Assembly (NCBI GenBank): GCA_019044685.2
Contig: JAGTXX020000006.1
Span: 744,001-808,000 of the forward strand
Length of the DNA: 64,000 bases
Reading direction: 5' to 3'
From: Nannochloris sp. 'desiccata'
Lineage: Eukaryota > Chlorophyta > Trebouxiophyceae > Chlorellales > Chlorellaceae
Shown: positions 55,974-64,000 of the stretch, one piece after another
Layout: each line of letters opens with the position of its first letter
Position numbering within the stretch: the first letter of the stretch is position 1
Notes under the pieces: generated by a model
Seen by the model: only the letters and a program-made list of their open reading frames with translations
What the model was told of the DNA's origin: nothing
Database searches by the model: none
Program-made: the position numbers and the translations under genes

Positions 55974-56342
55974 ATGGCATCTCTACTATCAGCCAGACGC
56001 CCATTAATTTCCTTAGATCATTCCTTGGAACATTTTGTAATCCCAACGCGATATACATACACAAATGCACAACTACTACAGCACTCTGGACATGCATTAA
56101 GCCCACCGAAAGCATTTCCTATGCTTATAGAAGCCACAATAGATGCAACAGCGACAGCGGCAACTTCGTTCGAGGCGAAAGTAGACCCTGCTATAGCAAT
56201 TGCAGCGGCGGTTGCTGCGGTGCCGCCAGTTCTCTTTTGGGTAAGAATTGCATTGAGTGAACAGCGACGAAGGAGGGAAGCTGAAGAGAAAGAGAGCGCA
56301 AGAGAGGAGTTGAAGAAGAAGCTGTTTGGGGGGAAACGGTAG
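55974..56342 (+). CDS. Unknown small single-membrane-span protein, possibly organellar
   Basis: Intronless, 122 residues from the ATG at 55974. The N-terminus MASLLSARRPLISLDHS could be an organelle-targeting peptide. A hydrophobic segment lies at about residues 75-95 (AIAIAAAVAAVPPVLFWVRIAL), followed by a strongly charged helix RRRREAEEKESAREELKKKLF and the end GGKR. The layout (transit peptide, one membrane span, charged tail) resembles small thylakoid or inner-envelope proteins, but I do not recognise the family. It shares a 65-bp upstream region with SDHAF4. Confidence 0.6.
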   Translation: MASLLSARRPLISLDHSLEHFVIPTRYTYTNAQLLQHSGHALSPPKAFPMLIEATIDATATAATSFEAKVDPAIAIAAAVAAVPPVLFWVRIALSEQRRRREAEEKESAREELKKKLFGGKR

Positions 56343-56619
56343 TAGAAGAACTCTTTCTGTAGTAAGATTGTTGCCGATTTTTTTGTACCTCTTTTAAGAC
56401 GTCAGATGTAATCTCAAAGAATGTTTAGGAAGAATGTACAGCAAAGCAAAGAATCAAATGAATTAAAGAAAAGGAATTGACAAAGCAACAAAGAATCAAT
56501 GCAGATCTTCTTTAAAGGGAGTTAGATTTTTAAATCTCTCCCTTGGAAGGAAAGCAAAAACAAAAAATCACCGAAAACTTAAGAAAAAATTAACAGATAG
56601 ATGTTTCTCTAGTATTCTT

Positions 56620-58945
56620 TTATGCCAAATCATCTCTCTTGTTAAGAGAAGCATGCTGCGTCTTCAAATACTGTTTATATGACACGATATCCCCACCCCA
56701 TCTATTCACACATCCCTTCTCCACTGTCCAAATTTCTTTTGCCACTTGAGAGATCAAGCGGAAATCGTGACTCACCAGAACAAGACCACCATCCCATTCA
56801 TTAATAGCCTCAGCCAAAGAATCAATAGTTTCCATATCCAAATGATTTGTAGGTTCATCTAACAACAACATATGTGGCTTTTTGTACGACAACCAGGCAA
56901 ATACAACACGTGATTTCAATCCGTCGGATAATTTTTTCATTGGCATAGTTTGTTGGGGTCCAGTGATACCGAAGCGGCCTAGGACAGAACGCATCTTCTC
57001 TTCACCTATCTCTCTACCGAACTCATTAAACATATACTCCAATGGAACCACATCCATGGGTAATAACTCGGTCAAATGTTGATGGTACTGCCCAATGCGA
57101 AGGTGATTGTGTCTCTTGACCATTCCGTCTCTTGGCTCCAGGTCTCCAGTCATTAATTTGAGTAGCGTGGATTTACCGCACCCATTGGGACCTACAAGAG
57201 CCACACGAGAGTCTAAATCTACACCCAAATCGACGTTACGGTATAAAATCTTATCTGCAGAGTAGCCAAATGCAACATCGGAAAATTGCAACACCGGGGG
57301 AGGGAGCTTTCCGGTGTTTTCAAAATGGAATTTAACTACGCGTTCCTCAGAGACCTTTTCAGTAAGGCCTTCACGAACCATCTTTGCCAGAACTTTCTCT
57401 TTAGACTGAGCTTGACGGGCAAGTTTAGCAGATCCATGGCCGAACTTGGCAATGTATTCCTTCATGTCTTTTATTTGTTCTTGCTCCCATTTATATTTTT
57501 TCATTTGGTTCTCTTCAAGCTCAGCACGGGTGCGAACATAGGTATCGTAATCACCTGCATAAATGGAGAGAAGACGGGATTTGATTCTTTAGAACAACTA
57601 ATTACTTAGTAAATGCGTGGAAAGAGTAAGAGCGGGTGCAGAGTAAAGAAGAGTGTTTGTTTTAATCAGGAAAGAGATATTTATTTGTGGAGCAGTCGGA
57701 AGCCAAGCGTTCAAGCTGCAAGTAGTGATTTCAGTTTGGTATGGAGGGTCGTTTGATCGGCGACCCTGCCACTCAAATAGATGCATATCGTCACCCCGCT
57801 CCACAAAATTTTCTCATTCTCAATTAAGAATTCTTTCTTCCTCTTTCGGTTTCCAATACTGGTAAAATCATCATTTTCAAGTTGTATACTAATCTAATTA
57901 TCGATGTAAATATCTTTTCCATTTCTAATTTCATACCTGAATACGTCTTGAGCTGCTTGTTGTGCATATGGATGATATTTGTGCACACACCATTAAGGAA
58001 ATCTTGAGAATGAGAAACTAAAAGCAAAATACGCTTCCAATTAGCGAGTTTCTCTTCAAGCCAAACACAGGCCTCAAGATCCAAATGATTTGTAGGCTCA
58101 TCAAGAACCAAAAAGGTAGGTTCTACAAACAATGCGCGGGCAAGAGAGATACGCATACGCCAACCACCAGAGAATTCTTTAGTCTTCTTGTTTTGCATTT
58201 CCGCGGAGAACCCGAGACCGTGAAGAATAGAAGCAGCACGAACCTCAGCCATATCAGACTCCAAAGCTTCTAAACGTTCGTAGATATCTTCCAAACGCTG
58301 TTCTGCCTCAGACCCTTCCTGTGTCAACAGCTCCTCAGCTTCAGCTTCAAGCTTGCCACGTTCTTCATCAACAGCCATGACAGACTCAAGAGCAGTCATT
58401 TCAGAAGCAGCCATTTCACGATCTAAAAAGTAAATATCAATATGTTCCGGTATGGGCAACTCACGAGCACCAATAGCCTTCAGTAAGGTAGATTTCCCGC
58501 AGCCATTAGGGCCAAGGAGACCATAACGACGGCCGTAATTTAATTCGATGGAGGTATCTGCGAGAAGCTCGTGACCGTGGAATAACAAGGTCAGAGACTC
58601 GATGTGGACATCACGGGATTGGGGGTGAGAAGTACGGATACCAGTGCAAGAGCGGTCGTTAAGCCCCAACTCTTCGACACCTTCAGTCACACTGTTGACA
58701 TTTCCGTTTTCAACCGAGCTGGCCATAGACATCCTGGAGCCAGACTTCTTCATCTCCTTTTCAGCCTTCTTTTCCATGCGCTTCTTTTTAGAATCGCTCG
58801 GCCTGCAAAGAGAAAAAGGGGCGGCGCAAACGATCAGTTGAGAAAAGCACGTTCGCTAACAGGTTATTTGTGCCAGATTCTGCTGTTGTGCACTAAAATT
58901 TGCATATCAATATATAGACAATACACATCTGCTAGAAACTTACAT
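56620..58945 (-). CDS. ABCF1: ABCF1-type (plant ABCF1 / animal ABCF2) cytosolic ABC ATPase
   Basis: Exons 58944-58945, 57937-58802 and 56620-57554 give 600 residues. The start codon is split: exon 1 ends AT/GTAAGT and exon 2 begins G after CTTTGCAG, giving [13 protein letters not shown]. The first ABC domain has GPNGCGKST (Walker A), FSGGWRMR (signature) and [14 protein letters not shown]; the second has [18 protein letters not shown] and [15 protein letters not shown] conserved linker, [20 protein letters not shown], joins them. There are no membrane segments. ABCF proteins act on ribosomes in translation control; this subgroup ([21 protein letters not shown]) is conserved from plants to animals. 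The second signature has Leu where most members have Gln (LSDGQ). If the ATG at 58775 were used instead, only nine residues would be lost. Confidence 0.9.
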
Positions 58946-59502
58946 GGCTGCGAACTTTTATTTCGACCGAGGGAGAGAAGCTGAATTGATGCAGCTTAAA
59001 AAAACGAAAATTTGAATTAAATCCGCCCTTGCAGCTTTGCGACGTGAATGTACGTTTTGATTTATCTGTAGTATTGATTAGCACTTGAGCAAAGAGCGTT
59101 CACTCTATTTATCTAAGAATTCTCGGCCGCCGACCAAGGTGCTAAGCTGCCTGCTGCGGAGACGGGTTGCTCCTTGTGCAGAGCACAGGCTCTTCCTTCT
59201 AGTTGTAAAACTCGATATTCTTCTATCATCATAATTTAAATATCTCAGAATACATCGCAGGCCGAGGAAGAAGGTTGCCCTGTTCAAAAGGGGTGCATTC
59301 CTGTTTTTTATTTCATTGCCAAGCGTGTTAGCAGGTCCCGCATAGGACATATCTGGATGGCGCTGCAGCCTTAAGTTGGAGAAATAAACTTCTTGTAGAC
59401 AGTACAAAGAAAACTACCTAGGAAACTCGCAGGAGCCTGTTCGAGCGTCTCTCTTTACATTTTGGCAAAGGCCACAACGAAGTCTAGTTAAATTCTTGAG
59501 GC
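58946..59502. other. Divergent spacer, ABCF1 / casein kinase 1
   Basis: About 560 bases with presumed 5' UTRs and promoters. A 100-codon minus-strand ORF at 59105-59407 has no recognisable features. Nothing else seen. Confidence 0.4.
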
Positions 59503-61034
59503 ATGACGACCGTCGGGATGGAAATTCGCATCGCGGTATGTCGAGGGAATAGCAGTCGTTGTAGAAAATGACGTCAACAGCTCTCTAAAATTTATCTTGA
59601 TTTATTTTTTGCAGGGTAAATATCGTCTTGGGCGTAAAATCGGCTCTGGTAGCTTTGGTGATATTTACATAGGTATGTTAAGGTTAAAAAGAGTACCCTG
59701 ATGTGCTCAAAGCTCCCTGGTTACTTAGGGAACTGACGATCTTGTATAATTTGGGCTGTGCCTTTTACTTCTATTGCTTATTTGTTCTCCTTTAAATGCA
59801 GGCACCCATCTTCTAACTGGAGAAGAGGTCGGAATTAAGTTGGTGAGTGATTTCTTCAGCCGGGTGCACGGTGTTCTGCTTTGAGGCCAAGAAGCTTCTC
59901 ACAAATTAATCAATTCTCAAGTCGTCCTCTTTTGCTAGCAAAACTCACCTGCTTATTTTTATTTCTCATTGCAGGAGAGCACGAAGACGAAGCATCCCCA
60001 GCTTCTATACGAATCCAAAATCTATAAAATTCTCCAAGGAGGAAGTAAGTAACCCTTAGCAGCGCTGATTTTTTAAACTTTTTTTTTTTACTTTCCGCCG
60101 CTCGTTTTCTCATTACTTTTTAAGCTCGCTTTTTGCAGCTGGCATCCCCAACATTCGGTGGTATGGCGTAGAAGGTGACTATAATGTCATGGTTATAGAC
60201 TTATTAGGCCCTAGTTTGGAAGATCTCTTCAATTTCTGCAACCGCAAATTCAGCCTTAAAGCTGTTCTCATGCTCGCTGATCAAATGCTTTCAAGAATTG
60301 AATATCTCCACAGCAAATCCTTCATCCATCGTGATATCAAGCCCGATAATTTCCTTATGGGTCTAGGCCGTCGCGCAAATCAGGTCTATATGATCGATTT
60401 CGGTCTCGCAAAGAAATATAGAGATCCTAAAAGTCACATCCACATTCCCTATCGTGAGAATAAAAATCTTACAGGCACAGCTCGATATGCTTCTATAAAC
60501 ACGCATCTCGGTATTGAACAGTCACGACGTGATGATTTGGAATCTTTGGGCTACGTTCTCATGTATTTCCTCCGTGGTTCTCTCCCTTGGCAAGGACTTA
60601 AAGCCGCCACAAAGAAACAAAAATATGAAAAAATCAGCGAGAAAAAGATGGCTACACCTACAGAAATCTTGTGTAAAGGCTTTCCTACGGAATTTGTCGT
60701 GTATTTTCAGTATGTGAGGTCGCTGCGATTCGATGATAAGCCTGATTATTCATATCTCCGCAAACTTTTCCGAGATCTCTTTGTTAGAGAAGGCTTTGTT
60801 TGGGACTACGTCTTTGATTGGACTATTCTCAAGTATCAGCAGCAAGGAGGAACATCTTCTTCAGCAGCAGCAGCGGCGGCGTCAGGTGGAGCAGGCCCAT
60901 CAAGGCCAGCAGCAGAGGCTAGACCGCGTGCTGACGGAGGTGGTGGTGGTGCAGCTGCTGGTGGTGGGAGAGGAGATGGAGAAGGTGGTGACTCAGATGC
61001 TTTGGCAGCGATGCGTCGTCTAGGATTGCAATAA
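59503..61034 (+). CDS. Casein kinase 1 (CK1 delta/epsilon-like)
   Basis: Exons 59503-59535, 59615-59672, 59802-59842, 59975-60044 and 60139-61034 give 365 residues. The second ATG gives [16 protein letters not shown], the usual CK1 start, so the true N-terminus may be five residues in. [10 protein letters not shown] is the Gly loop; HRDIKPDN (about 131-138) is the catalytic loop; DFG (154-156) and the CK1-specific [23 protein letters not shown] follow in place of [18 protein letters not shown] includes the NLS-like motif, and [28 protein letters not shown] close the kinase. The last 85 residues are Gln-, Ala- and Gly-rich and disordered, as in CK1 tails that autoinhibit. It acts on primed acidic Ser/Thr sites in clock, cilium and cell-cycle pathways. 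Confidence 0.95.
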
Positions 61035-61877
61035 TTATGGGATAGCAGTGTTTGTTTATTTGGTTTTCTCTTCTCTAGTCTTAATTGGCGCAAAGGCTGA
61101 TTTTTGTAGAGTGAGAAATTAAGTTGAAAATGCTGCTCCCGGCGTTTATTTCTTTAGTTGAGAGCGTATACAGACTATTGGCTACCTTTCTCTGACTTTT
61201 GCATCAACCCAACATTAAACATCTTGTTTTCAGCATCCTCCTTCAAAAAGTGATGAAGCTGCAGCTCTCCAGTCTTTTCTTTATACCACTTTACTATAGC
61301 AACTTTTAGGGCCCCTAGAATAGAAGACGTAGCAAACTCTTTATGAGTTATCAACGCACAAAACGAACAGGATAGGATTTCTTTAGGCAGATCTTCTTTT
61401 CCCTTTTTCTTCCTGGTCAGATTAAAAAAAAAAATCAACTCGCTCGTTTCTCTAAAATTCAAAAATAATAGAATCCTTTTTTGTTCTTTCTTTTCTCTTC
61501 TTTGAAAAGCCATGCTGTATCCCTTTGCTCGGGAATGGCTTTCTCTCTCCAAAACAATCTTAATCTTTCTTTGCTGCATGCTAAACTACTCCCTGGTGAA
61601 AAACACCCTTTAGGTTTCTTGTGTTCTGCGGCAATGCTTCCCCTTTTTTAGTTTATGGGGCACTGCTACGTAGCTATTTCATCAAACCATGAAAACAAGG
61701 GTTTACTAACCATTTCCAAGTATTCAATTCAAGTGTAAAAAATCAATTACAATATTCTCGCAGAATCACTCACTTACTAAGCATCAGATCGCCGTTAATA
61801 ATGATCTTACAAAAAGCACAAACAACTGCAACAAACTTTAACAAAAGGAAAAATACACTATACTATACTATCTATAT
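61035..61877. other. Convergent spacer, CK1 / VTC4
   Basis: About 840 AT-rich bases between converging stops. TTACA motifs at about 61750 and 61807 (minus-strand TGTAA) fit VTC4 polyadenylation. A 134-codon minus-strand ORF (61175-61579) is Lys/Phe-rich without family features and is not accepted as a gene. Confidence 0.45.
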
Positions 61878-64000
61878 TTATTGGTTATTCCCTCTGCCCA
61901 ATACTAAATGACTCGCTGCCTTGAGCATCAACTCCAATGCCGGAGGAGGGTCATATGGCTCTGGGGACGGAGGTGATGGAGCAGGTGATGGGGCATCACC
62001 ACCATCGCCATAGATCTGATCAATCAAATCAGCAGCGCTGACGATGAATATAGCACCTAAAGCAGAGACCACCATCGCAGCCAATAACAACGGGCCTCGT
62101 CTATCATCGATGTACGCAGCTTGCTTTAAAGCAATTTGAGAATTTCTCCACAAAAAGACCATCGTCGCGTAGGCTACGATAAACGCAGCAAGTGGCAACA
62201 GTATGAAAGCAATAAATTCCACCAAATTACGCGAGAAAGAACGCATGTGGCTCTTTGATTTGTGAGACGTAGACGCAAAGGCGAGTAACGCAGCGGCAAT
62301 AGAGGCAAGGGTAATGGCCATGTGAAGCCAAGACATGAAGGTACGTTCAGATGCTAAAAAGGTTTTTGGTTCTAAACGTTGTGGAATAGTGGTTGCAGGT
62401 CCTGTAGGACGAGCAAACGGATTCCACCAGGGAGCTTCTTGACCGGATAATTCCAAACCATCTTCATCTTCATCATCGGCAACAACCCCACCTTCACCTC
62501 GCATCAAGGCAAGTGTAGGAGCATTCCCTAATAAAGGATGATTCCCATCCTTGACACCGCGACCACGAGCACCGCGTCTTCGTGGCTTATTTTCTTGCAT
62601 TTGATCCACATTCGCATCTCGTGCTGTCGGTTCGATAGGCGTCGCTGCTGGCGGTGCAGACGCTGCAATGGAATCTCGAACTGATTCATCATCAATCCAA
62701 TACGGTACTGCTTGTACTAATTCTGGGAATAGTACCGCTGTACCATGAATAAATTTCGAACTTTTGTGTACTTCTGTTAATAACCCACTGGTAATTAGTC
62801 CCTGGACCCACTCAGGGGCAGATTCACCATCAGGCAACGCCAATTTAATTTCTAGTACCGCATGAGGGAAACGAGTAATCTCTGTACGGTGAATGGGCAA
62901 CTTGGGGTCACGATACCAACGTCCAGCTAAAGAACAGGTAGGATGCCCTTCAGGATTCTCCTTCAACATAACTAAATTGGTATCGAGGGTAAACGACACA
63001 GTGCGATCATGTCCCATTTGGAAGGCTGATCTCATATATTGAGTGCGTATGAACGGCTTCAATTGTTTAGATTCAATACTGCGTTGAATCTCTTCAAATA
63101 AAGTCGCTGCTTTTCGAGCGTCCTCTTCAGACTTTCCACGCGTGAGCAAATCATTCACAAATTGCTCAGAGGTATATTCACCCTCTATATAAGGAACAAC
63201 TTTCTCTTCGGGGATAGTAAACCGTTCTTTAACTGATTTTTCACCTTTCCAGCTTTCTCTGTGAGTCTTTCGTTCTACAAAGCACAACTTAGGTTCGTTT
63301 GGGCCGTACCAACGCACGCGCAGCGCAAGGGCGCCAGGTTTCTTATCGAGACGACCATGGTACAACTCCAAGCTTTCGTTATCGAAATAAACTGAATTAA
63401 CGAGCTGAGCATCTCCAGAATAGTTCTCTTGGTTGAACACAAACACAGGCATGTTTTCAATGATAATACGCTTCACTGCGGAGACGTCTTGAGTACGGAC
63501 CCAATATTTTGTAGTAGAGCGTTTAAACGCCTGAGCAGAGCCGCCTTGAGCTTCAGCCAGTTTATCGCCACGGAGCTGAGAGAATACGTTAGATAAGATC
63601 ACCATAAGGTCTGAATAGTTACCTTGCACCCAAGGCTGGTTGTGCAAATGTGCTACGTAGAATTGACGGCATGGGGTGTGAGGGAGACGTTTATCATGTT
63701 TTTTCAAAATTTTATGAAAGCCCATGTAGTTTAAATTAACATACTTTTCCAAGGCTAAGAACTCATCTCCGATGTCTTTCGCTTCTTTGAGGAGTTTCTC
63801 ATCACGATGCGGATCAGCAAGGGCGGCAGCGAGCGCAGCTTGAGCTGAGCTGGAAGAGGCTCGGAAACTACCAGCAGCCCTAAAGCTGCCCATTATACCA
63901 CCGCCACCAGCACCATTCCCAGGAGACGTTCCAGAAAGTTCAGAATCCTTCTTGGCAACAGCCTCTTGAAGTCTATTCAACCGAGTACGTAACTGTGCGA
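61878..64000 (-). CDS. VTC4: VTC4-like polyphosphate polymerase (SPX-VTC-DUF202), 5' truncated
   Basis: At least 707 residues; the gene continues past the right edge, where the SPX domain begins. Visible SPX end: EFLALEKYVNLNYMGFHKILKKHDK, with the Lys cluster that binds inositol pyrophosphates. The central tunnel domain is of the triphosphate tunnel type: STTKYWVRTQDV, SVYFDNESLELYHGRL, ALRVRWYG, CFVERKTHRE, ERF, and FTLDTNLVMLKE and AVLEIKLAL contributing basic and acidic tunnel residues. An RRRGARGRG linker leads to a C-terminal DUF202 domain with three membrane segments (FLASERTFMSWLHMAITLASIAAAL onward). VTC4 makes polyphosphate from ATP and moves it into acidocalcisomes or vacuoles; green algae such as Chlamydomonas use it to store phosphate. 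No intron is seen in this part. Confidence 0.93.
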   Translation of the reverse strand, partial: AQLRTRLNRLQEAVAKKDSELSGTSPGNGAGGGGIMGSFRAAGSFRASSSSAQAALAAALADPHRDEKLLKEAKDIGDEFLALEKYVNLNYMGFHKILKKHDKRLPHTPCRQFYVAHLHNQPWVQGNYSDLMVILSNVFSQLRGDKLAEAQGGSAQAFKRSTTKYWVRTQDVSAVKRIIIENMPVFVFNQENYSGDAQLVNSVYFDNESLELYHGRLDKKPGALALRVRWYGPNEPKLCFVERKTHRESWKGEKSVKERFTIPEEKVVPYIEGEYTSEQFVNDLLTRGKSEEDARKAATLFEEIQRSIESKQLKPFIRTQYMRSAFQMGHDRTVSFTLDTNLVMLKENPEGHPTCSLAGRWYRDPKLPIHRTEITRFPHAVLEIKLALPDGESAPEWVQGLITSGLLTEVHKSSKFIHGTAVLFPELVQAVPYWIDDESVRDSIAASAPPAATPIEPTARDANVDQMQENKPRRRGARGRGVKDGNHPLLGNAPTLALMRGEGGVVADDEDEDGLELSGQEAPWWNPFARPTGPATTIPQRLEPKTFLASERTFMSWLHMAITLASIAAALLAFASTSHKSKSHMRSFSRNLVEFIAFILLPLAAFIVAYATMVFLWRNSQIALKQAAYIDDRRGPLLLAAMVVSALGAIFIVSAADLIDQIYGDGGDAPSPAPSPPSPEPYDPPPALELMLKAASHLVLGRGNNQ

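Noticed and set aside
59105..59407. 100-codon minus-strand ORF between ABCF1 and CK1
   Set aside because: No recognisable domain, lies in a divergent promoter region, and composition is not like the neighbouring genes.
61175..61579. 134-codon Lys/Phe-rich minus-strand ORF
   Set aside because: AT-rich 3' flank between converging genes; no family features.

Overview
This is nuclear DNA of a eukaryote, most probably a green alga (Chlorophyta). Genes lie on both strands with short spacers. Most carry several short GT-AG introns of about 60-350 bases, and the standard stop codons are used. The green-lineage call rests on (i) a nuclear gene for a chloroplast-type ribosomal protein uS13 with an N-terminal transit-like extension, (ii) homologues of plant families: PATROL1/DUF810, MTV1, SKIP31-type F-box, ABCF1 and Mei2-like, and (iii) TGTAA motifs just 3' of many stop codons, the chlorophyte polyadenylation signal. 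The species cannot be named from the sequence.

Layout. 1-1470: 3' part of a P-loop ATPase. 1471-5531: the one repeat-rich stretch, with a MITE-like element (2035-2223), GC-rich hairpins, and a 971-bp foldback element (4194-5164) whose 221-bp terminal inverted repeats hold the start and stop of an unknown ORF; a 142-bp direct repeat with a TATA box overlaps both ends. 5532-13075: ATP11, a PATROL1-like MUN protein, a class B DnaJ and Kae1. 13397-21327: DNA polymerase alpha, a membrane RING protein and NUP54. 21665-32039: a USP36-like deubiquitinase, plastid uS13, an MTV1-like ENTH protein, an S/T-P-rich unknown and TRM6. 32218-38725: a MATE transporter, a SKIP31-like F-box protein and a Mei2-like protein. 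40351-44008: a coiled-coil gene broken by an in-frame TAA, then beta-tubulin. 44481-50852: cobalamin-dependent methionine synthase with a duplicated catalytic half and an apparent membrane-hairpin leader. 51171-64000: GCP4, a GDP-mannose-type transporter, SDHAF4, a small membrane protein, ABCF1, casein kinase 1 and the edge of a VTC4 polyphosphate polymerase.

The genes are mostly unrelated housekeeping functions: replication, microtubules, translation and tRNA modification, trafficking, mitochondrial complex assembly, one-carbon metabolism and phosphate storage. There is no operon logic, but several pairs are divergent and probably share promoters (PATROL1-like/DnaJ, TRM6/MATE, SDHAF4/small membrane protein, F-box/Mei2-like).

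The most notable items are the methionine synthase with two almost identical 1856-bp catalytic halves inside one reading frame, its possible fusion to a membrane hairpin, the foldback element with its duplicated promoter, the loss of zinc-binding cysteines in the polymerase alpha C-terminus, an initiation codon split by an intron in ABCF1, and a beta-tubulin intron whose retention would remove the acidic tail. Exon boundaries were placed by eye from splice consensus, phase and family similarity.
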